NCBI GenBank assembly: GCA_934276695.1
Contig: CAKQTF010000082.1
Location: forward strand, 1-5,613
Source: an uncultured Spirochaetales bacterium
GTDB lineage: Bacteria > Spirochaetota > Spirochaetia > Sphaerochaetales > Sphaerochaetaceae
DNA length: 5,613 nucleotides
Direction of reading: 5' to 3'
Shown: in pieces, positions 5,572-5,613 of the stretch
Numbering within the stretch: position 1 is the first letter of the stretch
How the letters are laid out: the number at the start of each line of letters is the position of its first letter
The notes under the pieces: model-generated
Database searches by the model: none
What the model was told of the DNA's origin: nothing
Seen by the model: only the letters and a program-made list of their open reading frames with translations
Translations under genes and position numbers: made by a program

Positions 5572-5613
5572 CTATCTCTTAAGCTTCCAGATGCCATCAA
5601 GCCTGTTCAGGGC
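5572..5613 (-). CDS. Possible C-terminal end of a minus-strand gene (window edge)
   Basis: Reading into the window from its right edge on the minus strand, one frame gives ALNRLDGIWKLKR and then TAG (5572-5574); the other two minus frames stop at once. The spelling looks protein-like, and the position, 32 bases before the membrane-protein gene in the same direction, would suit an operon member. Thirteen codons are too few for identification, and a chance open frame is possible. Confidence 0.35.
   Translation of the reverse strand, partial: ALNRLDGIWKLKR

Overview
The window is a piece of bacterial chromosome, most likely from a Bacillota (Firmicutes)-type anaerobe. This placement rests only on the style of the MATE pump, the small alpha/beta hydrolase and the four-helix membrane protein, plus AAGGAG/GAGG ribosome binding sites, so it is tentative. 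No RNA gene, CRISPR array or recognisable transposase is present.

Left part (1-1463, + strand): the C-terminal half of a DapA-family class I aldolase/dehydratase is followed 18 bases later by a full-length tartronate semialdehyde reductase (garR). A clear intrinsic terminator follows. The pair looks like the end of a sugar-acid (aldarate or glyoxylate-type) catabolic operon. Next comes a separate small alpha/beta hydrolase gene (1507-2106, +).

Right part (3726-5613, - strand): a complete 450-residue MATE-family efflux transporter overlaps by 4 bases (ATGA) the end of an upstream gene for a 154-residue, four-helix membrane protein. The last codons of another minus-strand gene may enter at the window edge.

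Middle (2075-4070): this is the unusual part. The hydrolase and the MATE gene were evidently once convergent neighbours whose 3' ends overlapped by 12 bases. That junction is now present twice, as direct repeats of about 365 bp (2075-2439 and 3706-4070) that differ at only five positions, all within the first 64 bp. Between them lies 1266 bp of visibly AT-rich DNA. It carries a 5'-truncated minus-strand gene for an AlbA_2/HATPase_c_4-type ATP-binding regulator, and a non-coding stretch with three perfect 11-bp tandem repeats (TTCTAGAACTA).

As a result copy A retains the intact hydrolase plus an orphan 114-codon MATE C-terminus. Copy B retains the intact MATE gene plus a nine-codon hydrolase tail. 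The arrangement is what single-crossover integration of a 1631-bp circle, or a duplication with insertion, would leave. No complete new system can be demonstrated; the duplication with its insert is the observation most worth following up.
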